This document shows positions 50,994 through 60,871 of a DNA stretch of 64,000 nt, one piece after another. The DNA comes from Microthrixaceae bacterium (lineage in GTDB: Bacteria > Actinomycetota > Acidimicrobiia > Acidimicrobiales > Microtrichaceae). Location: assembly GCA_027493675.1 (NCBI GenBank), contig JAOSKI010000012.1:62001-126000 (forward strand), in the 5' to 3' direction. The notes beneath the pieces were generated by a model. The model was given only the letters and a program-made list of their open reading frames with translations. It was not told the origin of the DNA and did no database searches. The position numbers were made by a program, and so were the translations under genes. Each line of letters starts with the position of its first letter. Position 1 is the stretch's first letter.

Positions 50994-52239
50994 ATGGATG
51001 ACCGCCCGAGAAGTCTGAGGGCGATGCTCGCGGAGGCCAAGGACAGCTCCGAGCTCATGATCGACCTCGCGTACGCAGCGGTGTTCTTCAACGACCCCGG
51101 GATGGCCACCGAGGTCGGCGAGCTCGAGGAGCGCATGAACGACCTCGTGCAGGACATGCGCGAGGTGTGTGTGCTCGCGGTGCGCAGGCCGGCCGAGGCC
51201 GAGGGCATGGCCTCGGTCCTCCAGGTGATCTCGGCGATCGAGGGGATCGCGAATGCTTCGGTGGACATCACCCGCCTGGTCACCCACCGGCTCAGGATAC
51301 CCGACGAGCTGATCGCGGACCTCTCCAATGCCGAGGAGGTCTCACACCGTGTCTGGGTGCGCGAGGGCTCCCACATGGCCCACCCGGCCGCTCAAGGACC
51401 TGGAGCTCCCGGTGCAGTGCGGGATGAGGGTGGTGGCGATCCGCCGTGAGCGCTCCTGGATGATCGAGGAGGTCGACGGCGACGTGATCCCTCATACCCG
51501 GGGACGTGCTGTTCCTACGTGGGGCACCGGCGGGCATCACGAGGCTGCACGAGCTGGCGGCCGCTCCTCGCTGGATTCCCCCGAACCCGCCGGTGCGGTG
51601 CTCAGCGATCTCGACCGAGCGGTCGACGTGCTGGTGGAGATGAAGAACATCTCGGAGGCCGGAGTCGGGCTCGCCTACTCGGCTCTCGCGTTGCGCGACG
51701 TGGGCCTCGCCTCGGAGGTACGTCATCTTGCCGAACGCCTCGATGAGATGAAGGACCACCTGCAGCTCTGGGTGCTGCGGGCGGCCAAGGCCGACCCCGA
51801 CCTGTCGCCGTTGCGGGGTCTGTTGCAGCTGGCCTCCGCGGCCGAGGAGATCGGCAATCAGGCCAACCACATGGTGTGGGTCATCGCCGATGCGTACGAA
51901 CTGCACCCGATCGTCAACATCGCGTTCGGTGAGGCCGACGTGGTGGCGACGAAGGTCCCGGTCGCCGCCGGGTCCGCCGCGGACGGCCGCCGTCTCGCGG
52001 ATCTTCAACTCGACATCGAACCCGGTTTCCACGTGCTGGCCATCAAGCGCGACCACCGCTATCTCTACCGACCCCGTGGCAACGTGAGCCTACGGCCGGG
52101 CGACGAGCTGATCGTGTCGGGACCGGCCGAAGGCCAGAACATCCTCGCGGAGATGTGCGGTTGGTGGATGGAGCACCACGAGGACGACCCGACCGGCGTG
52201 ATGCAGCTCGTCCCGCTTGACGTGTCACCACGTCGCTGA
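50994..52239 (+). CDS. Tandem PhoU-like/TrkA_C protein, potassium-channel regulator type
   Basis: About 415 residues made of two similar halves. Each half has a PhoU-like helical part (LRAMLAEAKDSSELMIDLAY in the first, VDVLVEMKNISEAGVGLAYS in the second) followed by a TrkA_C beta domain (LELPVQCGMRVVAIRRERSW; LQLDIEPGFHVLAIKRDHRY). The second TrkA_C is complete (VSLRPGDELIVSGPAEGQ). No transmembrane channel is attached. It probably gates or senses nucleotides for a K+ transporter elsewhere. Frame breaks near 51385 and 51500. Confidence 0.78.
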
Positions 52240-52254
52240 GGGGGCTGCGGCGGG

Positions 52255-53448
52255 TCATCCCGGGTCGGAGCCGGTCCAGGCGTTCCCGTCCCACCAGCGC
52301 ATCTTGGACGGCTGCTCGGGGTCGGGGTACCAGCCGGCGGCCGCGCCGGCCTGCGCTGCGAGGTCCTTGATGGCCGCCTCGGTTGCCGCGATGTCCGCAT
52401 CAGGGTCCTCGGCCACCTCCACGGATAAGTCCCTGCGCTCGGGAGGGGTGAGCAGTGCGTCCATCTCGCTGCGGCGCGTCCGCTTCCCGGAGCCCTGGGG
52501 CGGGTCACCGGCGCCCTTGAACAACTCCGCCACACCGGCGAGCGCGCCGCTCATGCCCCCTGACTCCATGGGCAGGTAGATCTTGGTGGCCTGGCCGTCG
52601 GCTACGGCCGCGAGGGTCTCGAGGTACTTGACTGCGATGAGGTCGTTGGTGGGATCCCCGTCGTGGATGGCGCCGTAGACGGTTCGGATGGCCTGAGCTT
52701 CACCGGCGGCGGTTGTCTCGGCGCGGAATCGTTCGGCTTCGGCGAGCGTTCGCACCGCCTGGGCCTGCCCCTCGGCTTCGAGCACCTGGCTGCGTTGCAC
52801 GCCCTCCGCAGTGAGGATGGCGGCCTGCTTCTCGCCCTCGGCCTTCATGATCGAGGCCTCCCGGAACCCGTCGGCTGTGGTCACCTGGGCCCTGCGGGTG
52901 CGCTCGGCCTTCATCTGCTCGTGCATCGCGGCCATCACGTCCGGCGGCGGGTCGATGCGCTGGATCTCCACGCGCACCAGCTTCACGCCCCATTTGTCGG
53001 TGGCGTCGTCGAGGATCTGGCGTAGGTCCATGTTCAGCTTGTCCCGGCTGGTGAGGGCGTCGTCCAGCGATAGGTCGCCGATCACGTTGCGCATGTTCGT
53101 CTGGGCGAGCTTGGTGACCGCGAGGATGAAGTTGGCCACGTTGTACAGCAGGCGTTGCGGGTCGGTCGGTTCGTAGTAGATGACGGCGTCGACGGACACC
53201 ACCACGTTGTCGGATGTGATCACCTCCTGGGGCGGGACGTCGACCACCTGCTCACGCATGTCGACCAGTCGTATGGCCTGCACGAACGGGATGATCAGGT
53301 GCAGGCCCGGGTCCAGGGTCTCCTTGTACTTGCCGAGCTGTTCCACGAGCCCACGCTGATAGGGCCGTACGATCCGCACGCTGGAGCCGACCACGACCAG
53401 CAGGAACACGACGATGATCGCGATGACCACCAGGGCGACGGCGTTCAT
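52255..53448 (-). CDS. SPFH/Band 7 protein with C-terminal DUF2510
   Basis: 397 residues, uninterrupted. An N-terminal helix VALVVIAIIVVFLLVVVGSS is followed by the SPFH domain (VRPYQRGLVEQLGKYKETLD, GVKLVRVEIQRIDPPPDVMA), a long charged coiled coil (EAEGQAQAVRTLAEAERFRA) and a DUF2510 domain AGWYPDPEQPSKMRWWDGNA. It is QmcA/stomatin-like. It overlaps the nfeD stop by 4 bp; SPFH-NfeD pairs form flotillin-like membrane microdomain units. AGGAGG precedes the ATG. Confidence 0.88.
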   Translation of the reverse strand: MNAVALVVIAIIVVFLLVVVGSSVRIVRPYQRGLVEQLGKYKETLDPGLHLIIPFVQAIRLVDMREQVVDVPPQEVITSDNVVVSVDAVIYYEPTDPQRLLYNVANFILAVTKLAQTNMRNVIGDLSLDDALTSRDKLNMDLRQILDDATDKWGVKLVRVEIQRIDPPPDVMAAMHEQMKAERTRRAQVTTADGFREASIMKAEGEKQAAILTAEGVQRSQVLEAEGQAQAVRTLAEAERFRAETTAAGEAQAIRTVYGAIHDGDPTNDLIAVKYLETLAAVADGQATKIYLPMESGGMSGALAGVAELFKGAGDPPQGSGKRTRRSEMDALLTPPERRDLSVEVAEDPDADIAATEAAIKDLAAQAGAAAGWYPDPEQPSKMRWWDGNAWTGSDPG

Positions 53449-53961
53449 CCAAGGCCTCCTTGCGGGCGTGGCCCACTGGGTGGGGGACGTGGGTGGTTCG
53501 GTGGGCGGGGCGATCCGACCGGGTGCTCTGCGGTGACCACGACCCGGGTGCCACGCACCTCGGCCACGGTCACCGTCGCTCCTGCGGGTATTCGGGTCTG
53601 GTCCATCGACTCGGCACGCCACTGCTCACGATCGACGCGGACCAGCCCCGAGTCGTCCTCCGGGATGTCCTCGAGCACCAGCGCACGGGCTCCGACCAGC
53701 CGTCTCGCCCCGATGCCCTCGTCCTGGTCCGACTGGTTCAGGCGTCGTGCGATCGGCCGCAGGGCAGCGAACATCGCGGTGGACGCCACCATTGAACACT
53801 ACGGCCTGCACCCACGGTGCGGCGCTGAGGAAACCGGTCAGCGAAGCGATGACCGCGCCGATCCCGAAGGGCAGGAGGACCAGGCCGGGCGCGACGATCT
53901 CGGCGACGGACAAGCCGAGCCCGAGCACCAGGAACACCACAGCCGCATCGATGGGATCCAT
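53445..53961 (-). CDS. NfeD-like membrane protein
   Basis: About 172 residues. Two or three membrane helices (AAVVFLVLGLGLSVAEIVAP, LVLLPFGIGAVIASLTGFLS) precede a short OB-like C-terminal domain (GARALVLEDIPEDDSGLVRV, GATVTVAEVRGTRVVVTA). One frame break near 53790. ATG 53961 lies 7 nt after TACGGT and is probably leaderless. It is first in an operon with the SPFH protein. Confidence 0.82.
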
Positions 53962-53968
53962 CGACTTC

Positions 53969-53974
53969 ACCGTA
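53969..53974 (-). promoter_or_regulatory. -10 box of leaderless nfeD-like gene
   Basis: TACGGT, 7 nt before ATG 53961. Confidence 0.45.
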
Positions 53975-54029
53975 CAGGGCGACGGTGTGGTGGCGGCGCG
54001 CCCGACCCGGAACACGGGCGCACCCGCTG

Positions 54030-54035
54030 TAGCGT
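54030..54035 (+). promoter_or_regulatory. -10 box of mca
   Basis: TAGCGT, 8 nt before ATG 54044 (and 2 nt before ATG 54038, which is too close to be used). Confidence 0.45.
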
Positions 54036-54043
54036 CGATGTCG

Positions 54044-54948
54044 ATGAATCCGGCCCCATTGCGCATGTTGACCGTGCACGCCCATCCCGACGACGAATCC
54101 TCAAAGGGGGCCTCCACGGTCGCCCGCTACGCGGCCGAGGGGATCGCTTCGACGCTCGTGTGCTGCACCAGGGGGCGAGGCGGGGTCGGTGCTCAACCCC
54201 GCCATGGACCGCCCCGAGGTGACCGACAACCTAGCGCGGTGCGCATGCAGGAGCTCGAGGCCGCGGCGGCGATCATCGGCTACGACAAGGTCGACCTGCT
54301 CGGTACCACGACTCGGGCATGCCCGAGTCGCCTGAGAACGCGCGTGCCGACAACTTCTGGAACGCGGATCTCGACGAGGCGATCGGCAGGCTCGTGGGGA
54401 TCATCCGCCAGACCGGCCACAGGTGATCGTGACCTACGGCGACGACCAGCGTCACTACCGCATCCCGATCACCTGCGGGTGCACGACATCAGCGGTCCGG
54501 CGTTCGACCGGGCGGGTGACCCTTGGTGGTATCCGGGCACCGGCGAACCGTGGACGCCGCTCAAGCTCTACTACACAGTGTGGTCGCGGCGCCGCATGGT
54601 GGCGCTGCACGAGACGTTCGGCCGGCTCGGGCTTGAGTCGCCCTTCGGCGAGGACTGGCAGGAGCGGTTCGACGACACCGACCAGGACGACCGGATCACC
54701 ACGAGCGTGCCGATAGCGGATTTCTACGAGGTACGTGAGAAGGCTCCTGATGGCTCATGCCACCCCAGGTGGATCCCGCCAGCGCGTTCTGGTTCGGATT
54801 GCCGACCGAGGTGGCCCGTGACGTGCACCCCTGGGACGACTACATCCTCGCCCGTTCGCTGGTGGAGGTCGACCTTCCCGAGGACGACCTGTTCTTGGGG
54901 TGCCTGGCCGGTGAGCCGGGCGCCGTCTCCGGTAGCGTGAGACCGTGA
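54044..54948 (+). CDS. mca: Mycothiol S-conjugate amidase (Mca)
   Basis: Zinc amidase that cleaves mycothiol S-conjugates in detoxification; about 300 residues. The metal motif and Mca signature are MLTVHAHPDDESSKGASTVA. Reconstructed downstream segments are NPAMDRPEVTDN, MQELEAAAAIIGYDKVDLLG, HDSGMPESPENARADNFWNA, HPDHLRVHDISGPAFDRAG and GEPWTPLKLYYTVWS. The C-terminus has AFWFGLPTEVARDVHPWDDY. The frame breaks at least six times (about 54175, 54225, 54310, 54420, 54470, 54745). Mycothiol is essentially confined to Actinomycetota, which supports the taxonomic call. Confidence 0.87.
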
Positions 54949-54982
54949 CCTCGCTCGCTGAACGCCCTCGGCCACTCCGCGG

Positions 54983-55778
54983 ATGCGGATTCTGATCGTC
55001 AACTGCGACGACCTCGGGATGTGCCATTCCGCCAACGAGGGTGTCTACGAGTCCCTTCGTGACGGGCTGGGCACTTCTGCGTCGCTCATGGTTCCCTGCC
55101 CGTGGGCGCGAGGCGGCGTCGCGCTACCGCGGCGAGGACGTCGGGGTTCACCTGACCCTTACCGCCGAGTTCGAGCTCTACCGCTGGGGTCCGTGCACCC
55201 GCTCGCCGTCGCTGTTCGGCGGTGATGGCGGGTTCGCGTCGAGCGTCGCAGACGCGTGGGACCACGCGGATCTCGACGAGGTGCGACGTGAGCTGCGAGC
55301 CCAGGTTGAGCGGGCGATCCTGTGGGGTTTCGACGTGACCCACCTGGATTCCCACATGGGGGGCCCTCCAGCTGCGCCCGGAGTTCTTCGACGTGTACAT
55401 GGACCTGGCGGTGGACTTCGGGCTCCCGATCCGGCTCTCGGGCGCCTCGACCCAGGAGGCCGTCGGGTTCCCGTTCCGTGACCTGGCGGGTGAGGAGGGC
55501 GTCCTCGCCCCCGACCACCTCATCGTGACCAACGGTGTGGGTTCGCGCCGTGCGGTGGAACGTGCGGTGATGGACCTGCGCCCCGGGTGTGACAGAGGTG
55601 TACCTGCATCCGGCAACGGACCACTCGGAGCTGCGGTCATTCGACCCGGAGGTGGGCAGATCGGGTGGACGACCACCATCTGCTCACGCGCGACTCGGAG
55701 TTCCGCGCGGCCATCGAACGCTCCGGTGTGGTCCTCATGGGTTGGAGGGAGATCCGCGACGCCCAACGCGCGGGCTGA
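54983..55778 (+). CDS. YdjC/ChbG-family carbohydrate deacetylase
   Basis: About 265 residues. The metal-binding start is MRILIVNCDDLGMCHSANEG. DVGVHLTLTAEFELYRWGPC and GFDVTHLDSHMG carry the family histidines, with LQLRPEFFDVYMDLAVDFGL and VTEVYLHPATDHSEL later. These enzymes remove N-acetyl groups from (chito)oligosaccharides. Frame breaks near 55110, 55365, 55590 and 55655. It follows mca by 34 bp on the same strand and may be co-transcribed. Confidence 0.82.
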
Positions 55779-55853
55779 GCCGCTGTCGATCGGCTACCCG
55801 GTCGGCCGCTCGACGGCCAGTTGCCCGAGCCGGGCGTGAACCCCCTCAGCGTG

Positions 55854-56403
55854 TCAGCCGTAGAGGTCGTCGCCTCCGCATGCTCCCCATAGACCCCGGC
55901 CGTTCTCGTAGGCGTCCCCGCCGGCCGTGGTGAACTGCTCGGTGTGCGCCACGTTCGGCGGGTAGGCGGCCGGCTGGGCGTATCCCTGGTCGATCATGGC
56001 CAGGTTCACGAACACGCCGTCGGATGCGCGGTAGACGTATGCCAGGAGGCGGTCGTAGCGGTCACGGGCCTCGATGTCGCGCTCCAGGACCACCTCGGTT
56101 CCCTCGGGCAGGAGCTCCTCGGTGTGTTCCGAGGCCTCCTTGCCGTAGCACTCCACCTCGGTCCGGGTTTGACCGACTCGGGGGTGTCGACCCCGATCAG
56201 GCGGACGCGCTCCTCCACGCCGCCGGTCTCGACCACCAGCGTGTCGCCGTCCACGACGCGCTGGACCACCGCGTTGGGTTCGCCGGGAAGCCCTTCGGCC
56301 ACCGGCGGGTCGGTCGTGCCACAGGCGACACACACGAGGGCCAGCATCGGAAGGGCATCATCGCCCACGGGTTGCTGCGGTGCGCCGCTGTGGCGGTGGT
56401 CAT
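55854..56403 (-). CDS. Secreted staphylococcal-nuclease-like (SNase) lipoprotein
   Basis: About 183 residues. A hydrophobic leader with lipobox-like LALVCVACG precedes the SNc domain. VVQRVVDGDTLVVETGG and VRLIGVDTPESV supply Asp and Arg of the active site, ECYGKEASEHTEELL follows, and ERDIEARDRYDRLLAYVYRA supplies the second Asp/Arg. The C-terminus has NLAMIDQGYAQPAAYPPN and ENGRGLWGACGGDDLYG. Frame breaks near 56345 and 56170. Likely an extracellular or surface DNA/RNA nuclease. Confidence 0.82.
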
Positions 56404-56497
56404 CGTGGAATCCTAGGTAGCGGTGATCACGGCCCTCGTCGCACGGTGCCTCCTGAGCCGCAACGGGCTGTTGGAGCCCGGCCTGTGGGAGACCGGC

Positions 56498-56765
56498 TCA
56501 GGCCGCACGACGAGGAGAGGTGCTGGTGATGTGGGGTGGATGTGGAACCTGCGGCAGGTGGGGATGGGTGATCGCCGCCAGAAGGGCCGCCTCGCGCGCC
56601 TCGCGCCGTTGCCGGTCCCGGTCATCTGCGCGCTGTGCCGCTGCGCGGAGTGCCTCACGCGCTGCCTCGGCTCCCGTGAGCGCCCGTTCGCCATCCGATC
56701 CCGCGTGCCTGCTCGGCACCTGTTCCGGCTGGACCGACGGGGATCAGAAGTAGCTGGTTCTTCAT
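56498..56765 (-). CDS. Small basic protein, unknown function
   Basis: Possible protein of about 89 residues. It starts MKNQLLLIPVGPAGTGAEQ and, after a frame change near 56700, continues LTGAEAAREALRAAAQRADD and RDRQRREAREAALLAAITHP, an Ala/Arg-rich amphipathic helix, ending TSTSPRRAA. No family recognised. The plus-strand frame over the same region is a less protein-like alternative. Confidence 0.4.
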
Positions 56766-56792
56766 GTAGACCAGTCTGAACAAGGGGTGTGA

Positions 56793-56943
56793 CATCGAAC
56801 CCGACCCACCTCGAACTGTCCGGTGTGGAGCGCATCGAACCCGACCCACCTCGAACTGTCCGGTGTGGAGCGCATCGAACCCGACCCACCTCGAACTGTC
56901 CGGTGTGGAGCGCGGTTTCCGCGGCTGAGGCCGGACAGTTCGC
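56793..56943 (+). repeat. 40-bp tandem repeat (3 copies) running into family A palindrome A3
   Basis: Copies start at 56793, 56833 and 56873. Each begins catcgaacccgacccacctc and ends gaactgtccggtgtggagcg, which is the left arm of the palindrome. The third copy continues into the full 53-bp element at 56891-56943. Confidence 0.95.
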
Positions 56944-56979
56944 AAGTAGGGGGCGGCTGGGAGGGCAGCGCCGCGCCGG

Positions 56980-56985
56980 TAGCGT
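56980..56985 (+). promoter_or_regulatory. -10 box of leaderless thioesterase gene
   Basis: TAGCGT, 6 nt before ATG 56992. Confidence 0.5.
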
Positions 56986-56991
56986 GGCGGG

Positions 56992-57802
56992 ATGGACGCA
57001 GCGGAGTGGCTCGGGCTCAGCGGGACCCACAACCCCCACCGCTGGTACCTGCCGGTGACCGAGGGATCGCCACGCGGGGGCACTTCCTGTTCGGCGGGTG
57101 CGGGCTCGGTGCAGGCGTGCTCGCCATGGAACACGCCACCGGCAGGCCACTGGTGTGGGCCACCGCCCAGTACCTGAGCTTCGCGATGATCGACGACGTG
57201 GTGGACCTCGACGTCACCGTCGCAGTGTCGGGCCATGCCACCACCCAGGCCAGGGTCGTGGCGCACGTCGGGGAGCGTGAGATCCTGACCATCAACGGCG
57301 CGCTCGGTTCCAAGGACCATCCTGCGGTGGGGCAGTACGTGGAGTTCCCCGATCTTCCTGCTCCGCTCGAGTGCCCCCGGCGTCCCACGCGGAGCAGGAC
57401 GAGCGCTCGATCATGACCCGCCTCGACATGCGCCTCGCCAAGGGGCGGCAGTGGGACGAGCTCGATGGTCATCCCGCAGCCGACGGCCGGAGCGCGATGT
57501 GGGTGCGCCTGCCCAGCGACGACGGGTCCCCGATGGCCACATCCGCCGCGGCCCTGGCGATCCTGGGCGACTATGTGCCCTTCGGGATAGCGCAGTCCCA
57601 GGGCACGTGGTGGCCCTCCAACAGCCTCGACAACACGATCCGGATCGTGTCGCTCGCCGACACCGAGTGGGTGCTGGTCGACGTGCGGGTGGAGGGTGTG
57701 GCCAACGGCTTCGGGCACGGCACGGTATACCTGTGGTCGGAGTCGGGTGTGCCGCTGGCGGCGGCGTCACAGTCGGCGCTGTTGCGCAGGCTGCCTCGCT
57801 GA
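56992..57802 (+). CDS. TesB-like acyl-CoA thioesterase
   Basis: Double-hotdog thioesterase-like protein of about 270 residues. MDAAEWLGLSGTHNPHRWYL starts it. Hotdog 1 has GHFLFGGCGLGAGVLAMEHA, WATAQYLSFAMI and VSGHATTQARVVAHVGEREI. Hotdog 2 has GDYVPFGIAQSQGTWWPSNS, LDNTIRIVSLADTEWVLVDV and GTVYLWSESGVPLAAASQSA. This resembles the 4HBT_3/TesB group. Frame breaks near 57070 and 57375. It should hydrolyse acyl-CoA; chain length unknown. It precedes an LLM oxidoreductase and faces an acyl-CoA ligase. Confidence 0.8.
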
Positions 57803-57853
57803 GAACCTGCCAGGCGGCATCAGGCCTCCCCACGCGGGGTGTGGTCGATCGCA

Positions 57854-57859
57854 TACCGT
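57854..57859 (+). promoter_or_regulatory. -10 box of leaderless LLM oxidoreductase gene
   Basis: TACCGT, 6 nt before ATG 57866. Confidence 0.45.
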
Positions 57860-57865
57860 CGGGTC

Positions 57866-58852
57866 ATGGCATCACCAGAGCGTCGCTACGGCATGACCAT
57901 CCCCTTCGATGGTGTTCCCGCTCGCGGAGCACCGCGACTGGTTCAGGGAGTTGGTCGACCTCGGCTACACCGACGTGTGGTCCGCCGAAGCCAACGGTGC
58001 CGACGGCTTCACCCTCTGGCGCTGGCCGCCGCGTGGGCCCCTGAGCTGCGATTGGGGACCGCCATCGTGCCGGCCTTCACCAGAGGGCCCGCGTGCCTCG
58101 CCCAGTCGGTCGCGTCGCTCGCGGATGCTGCACCGGGCCGGGTGGCCTTCGGCATCGGGACTTCGTCGAACGTGATCGTCGAGCGCTGGAACGGGATCCC
58201 CTTCGACGAGCCCTACCGGCAGGTCTCAGACATGGTGACGTTCCTGCGTGAGGCGCTCGGTGGCGACAAGGTCACGGGCACCTTCGGCGCAGCGAGATCA
58301 AGGGGGTTCAGGTTGGGCTTGGTGCCCCGCCGGCAGCCGTCGATCCTGATCGCGGCGCTGCGTCAGGGGATGTTGCGCCTGGCAGGCGGTCACAGCGACG
58401 GGGCGATCATCAACTGGCTGTCCGCCGACGACGTGCGCCGCGTGGTGCCCATCGTCGCCGGAGCGGCGCGGGAGGCCGGGCGGCCCGACCCGGAGGTGGT
58501 GGCGCGCATCTTCGTAGCCCCCACCACCGACCGTGACATAGTGGTCGGCGGGGACGCATGGCCATCGCCGCATACCTCAACGTGCCCGTGTACGCGGCGT
58601 TCCACGAGTGGCTGGGGCGAGGCGAGTTGCTCGCGGAGATGTGGCGCCTGTGGGGTGAAGGCGATCGCAAGGCGGCCCTCGAGGCGATCCCCGAGTCCTT
58701 GGTCGACGAGCTGATCGTGTCGGGCACGCCCGAGGAGTGCCGCGAAGCACATCGGCCGCTACGTCGAAGCTGGGGTGACCACGACCGCGCTGGCGCTCCT
58801 TCCTTTCGGGCTGGACCAACGCCAGGTGCTGCGTGACCTCGCCCCGCTGTGA
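57866..58852 (+). CDS. LLM-class (luciferase-like) F420-dependent oxidoreductase 1
   Basis: About 328 residues of the luciferase-like TIM barrel, probably using F420. LAEHRDWFRELVDLGYTDVW and WSAEANGADGFT form the N-terminal strands, then PELRLGTAIVPAFTRGPACL, ASLADAAPGRVAFGIGTSSN and VIVERWNGIPFDEPYRQVSD. The C-terminal part has MLRLAGGHSDGAIINWLSAD and ALALLPFGLDQRQVLRDLAP. Frame breaks near 57915, 58030, 58290, 58555 and 58745. The substrate is not predictable. Confidence 0.82.
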
Positions 58853-58949
58853 TCGAGCTGTGTTCGGCCGGGTGCGACCAGGTCCGGCGCGGAGCCGGCT
58901 GTTCTGGTGGCTGACGGGCCAGTCGTCGGGCATCCGGCCGGCCGGATGC

Positions 58950-60525
58950 TCAGGTTGTCTCGGTCGCAGCGAGCGCCGCACGCAGTGCGACCTTGTCGAC
59001 CTTGCCGGACGCGTTGGTGGCAGCGACTCCACAGCGATCACACGGCGGGGGTGCTTGAAGCCGGCCAGGTGCGAGCACGCCCCACGAAGGTCCTGCACCG
59101 ACGGTGGTGCGGGCGGGGTCGGTGGCCACGACCACCGCGGTCACCAGCTCCCCCAACGGGGATCGGGTGTGCCGAGCACCGCGACCGAACGCACCGCCGG
59201 GTGGGCACCCACAGCATCCTCCACCTCACGGGAGCTCACGTTCTCGCCGCCGGTGATGATCAGGTCCTTGATGCGGTCCACCACGTGCAGGTAGCCACCT
59301 TCGTCCACGCGGCCGATGTCACCGGTGTGGAGCCAACCGTCGGTGATCGCCGCCCGGTCGCGGCAGGGTCCTCGAAGTAGCCGGCGCACACCTTGGTCGC
59401 CGCGCACGAGGATCTCGCCGGAACCGCCGGCCGCCACGTCGTCGCCTGCATCGTCGACGATCCTCAACGCCGTCATCGGCGCCCGGCCTTCCCTGCCGCG
59501 GTGAGCAACCCCGGCTCACACGACACGGGCGTCGGTGGTCCTCGGGTGACAGGAAGACCGCATTGCCCCGACAGCTCGGTCATCCCGTAGCCCTGCGACA
59601 ACCCGACGGCGGGCCATTCAGCGAGGACCCGGTGCAACAGGTCCAGCGGCATGGCGGCTGCACCGTAGGACACGTTGCGCAGCGACGACAGGTCGAAGCC
59701 GCCGCGCTCGGGATGGTCGAGCAGCATCGCCAGCATGGTGGGTGCCAACGACACCGACGTGACCTGTTCGGTGGCGATCGCCTCCATGGCGCGCGATGGG
59801 CTCGAAGCCCGGCATCAGGACCACGGGGCGTTGGCGCAGGTGGTGGTGCACCACGTTGTAGGCGGCCACGTGGAACAACGGGAACGGGAACAGGTAGACC
59901 TCGTCGTCGGCGACGGGCCTCGCCAGCGTGGTGTTGAGCGCGGCCGACAGGAGGCTGCGGTGGGTGAGCATCACGCCCTTTGGGGCTCCCGTCGAACCTG
60001 AGGTGTGCACGAGCCACGCGGTCGTCGAATCACCGTCGGGGTGGCTCTCCGGGTGGACGCCGGGTCCCGCCGGTTGCGGGCGCCCATCGTCGCTCGTGCG
60101 TCGAGGAACCTCCATCGATGCGGTGGCTCCCTCGACTGTCCAGGTCCTCCAGCGTCACCCGTGTCGAAAGGCATGCCACCTCCATTCCCTCGAGGCGTGC
60201 CAACTCGGACTCGGAGGCGAGGAGAGCGGTTGTGCCGCAGCGTTCGAGCATGGCTGCAAGCTCGGCTCCGGTGTGACGGGTGTTGCAGTGCACCAGTACG
60301 GCGCCGGCGCGTGGCACCGCTAGAGAGCGCACACGAAGGAAGCGGTGTTCTCCGTCAGGACTGCAACCCGTTCGCCGGGTCCGGCGATCGCCCCTACCCG
60401 GCGGCGCGAGGCGTTCGGGCGTCGGCTGCCAGCTCGGCGAAGCTCCAGCGCCGGCCGCTCGCCACCAGGGCGGTGCGCGTTGGTACCGACTCGGCCGCGT
60501 TGTCGAGGATCTCCCACAGGAACAC
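58950..60525 (-). CDS. Acyl-CoA synthetase (AMP-binding, class I adenylate-forming)
   Basis: About 525 residues; activates a carboxylic acid as acyl-AMP and then acyl-CoA. The P-loop-like A3 motif is [34 protein letters not shown] is the A5 region, [20 protein letters not shown] is A7, and [20 protein letters not shown] is A8. The final Lys region is [17 protein letters not shown] 60525 starts [20 protein letters not shown]. Frame breaks near 60325, 60120, 59800, 59480, 59370 and 59160. Likely a fatty-acid or other acyl substrate, given the neighbouring thioesterase and WS/DGATs. Confidence 0.85.
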
Positions 60526-60619
60526 GGTGCCGTTCCCACCGCACCGGGTCCGGTACCCCCGGCCGGGAGACGACGCACCGGGAGCCACAGCGGGGGACCG
60601 CTGGGAAGGACCCGAGGGT

Positions 60620-60766
60620 TCAGCGACGCAGCAGGCCCCTGCGCGGCGCGTGGGGACACGAGCACCGCCGTTCGGGAGGCAGGTGGCCAAGCACCTGCTC
60701 CACGTGACGTCCGCAACCGGTGTAGGTGGCCTTACCGCATCTCTGACAGGTTGCAGGGCTGCACAT
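60620..60766 (-). CDS. Cys-rich zinc-ribbon microprotein (48 aa)
   Basis: A 48-residue frame beginning MCSPATCQRCGKATYTGCGR and containing HVEQVLGHLPPERRCSCPHA. The pattern CxxC...GCGxHV...C is that of a short actinobacterial protein I recall as widespread and uncharacterised (MC...TCxxCGKxTWxGCGxHV). Metal binding is expected from four to seven Cys and His. It is uninterrupted. Upstream is a 20-bp palindrome (60789-60808) just downstream of a TACACT box (60817-60812). It lies between the acyl-CoA ligase and the 60872 gene, all on the minus strand. Confidence 0.72.
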   Translation of the reverse strand: MCSPATCQRCGKATYTGCGRHVEQVLGHLPPERRCSCPHAPRRGLLRR

Positions 60767-60788
60767 CGTCGAGTCTCCAGGGGCCGTC

Positions 60789-60817
60789 GGGTACCGATCT
60801 CGGTACCCACGAGTGTA
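60789..60817 (-). promoter_or_regulatory. Putative -10 box and operator of the Cys-rich microprotein
   Basis: A perfect 20-bp palindrome gggtaccgatctcggtaccc (60789-60808) sits directly downstream of TACACT on the minus strand (60817-60812), so it would cover the predicted transcription start. It lies 23 nt upstream of the start codon. A role as terminator for the upstream gene is possible, but no T tract follows. Confidence 0.4.
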
Positions 60818-60871
60818 GAGGGAGCCCCTGATCGCCCGGTGGATCGCGGCCCGGGCCGCAACACGAGGTGC

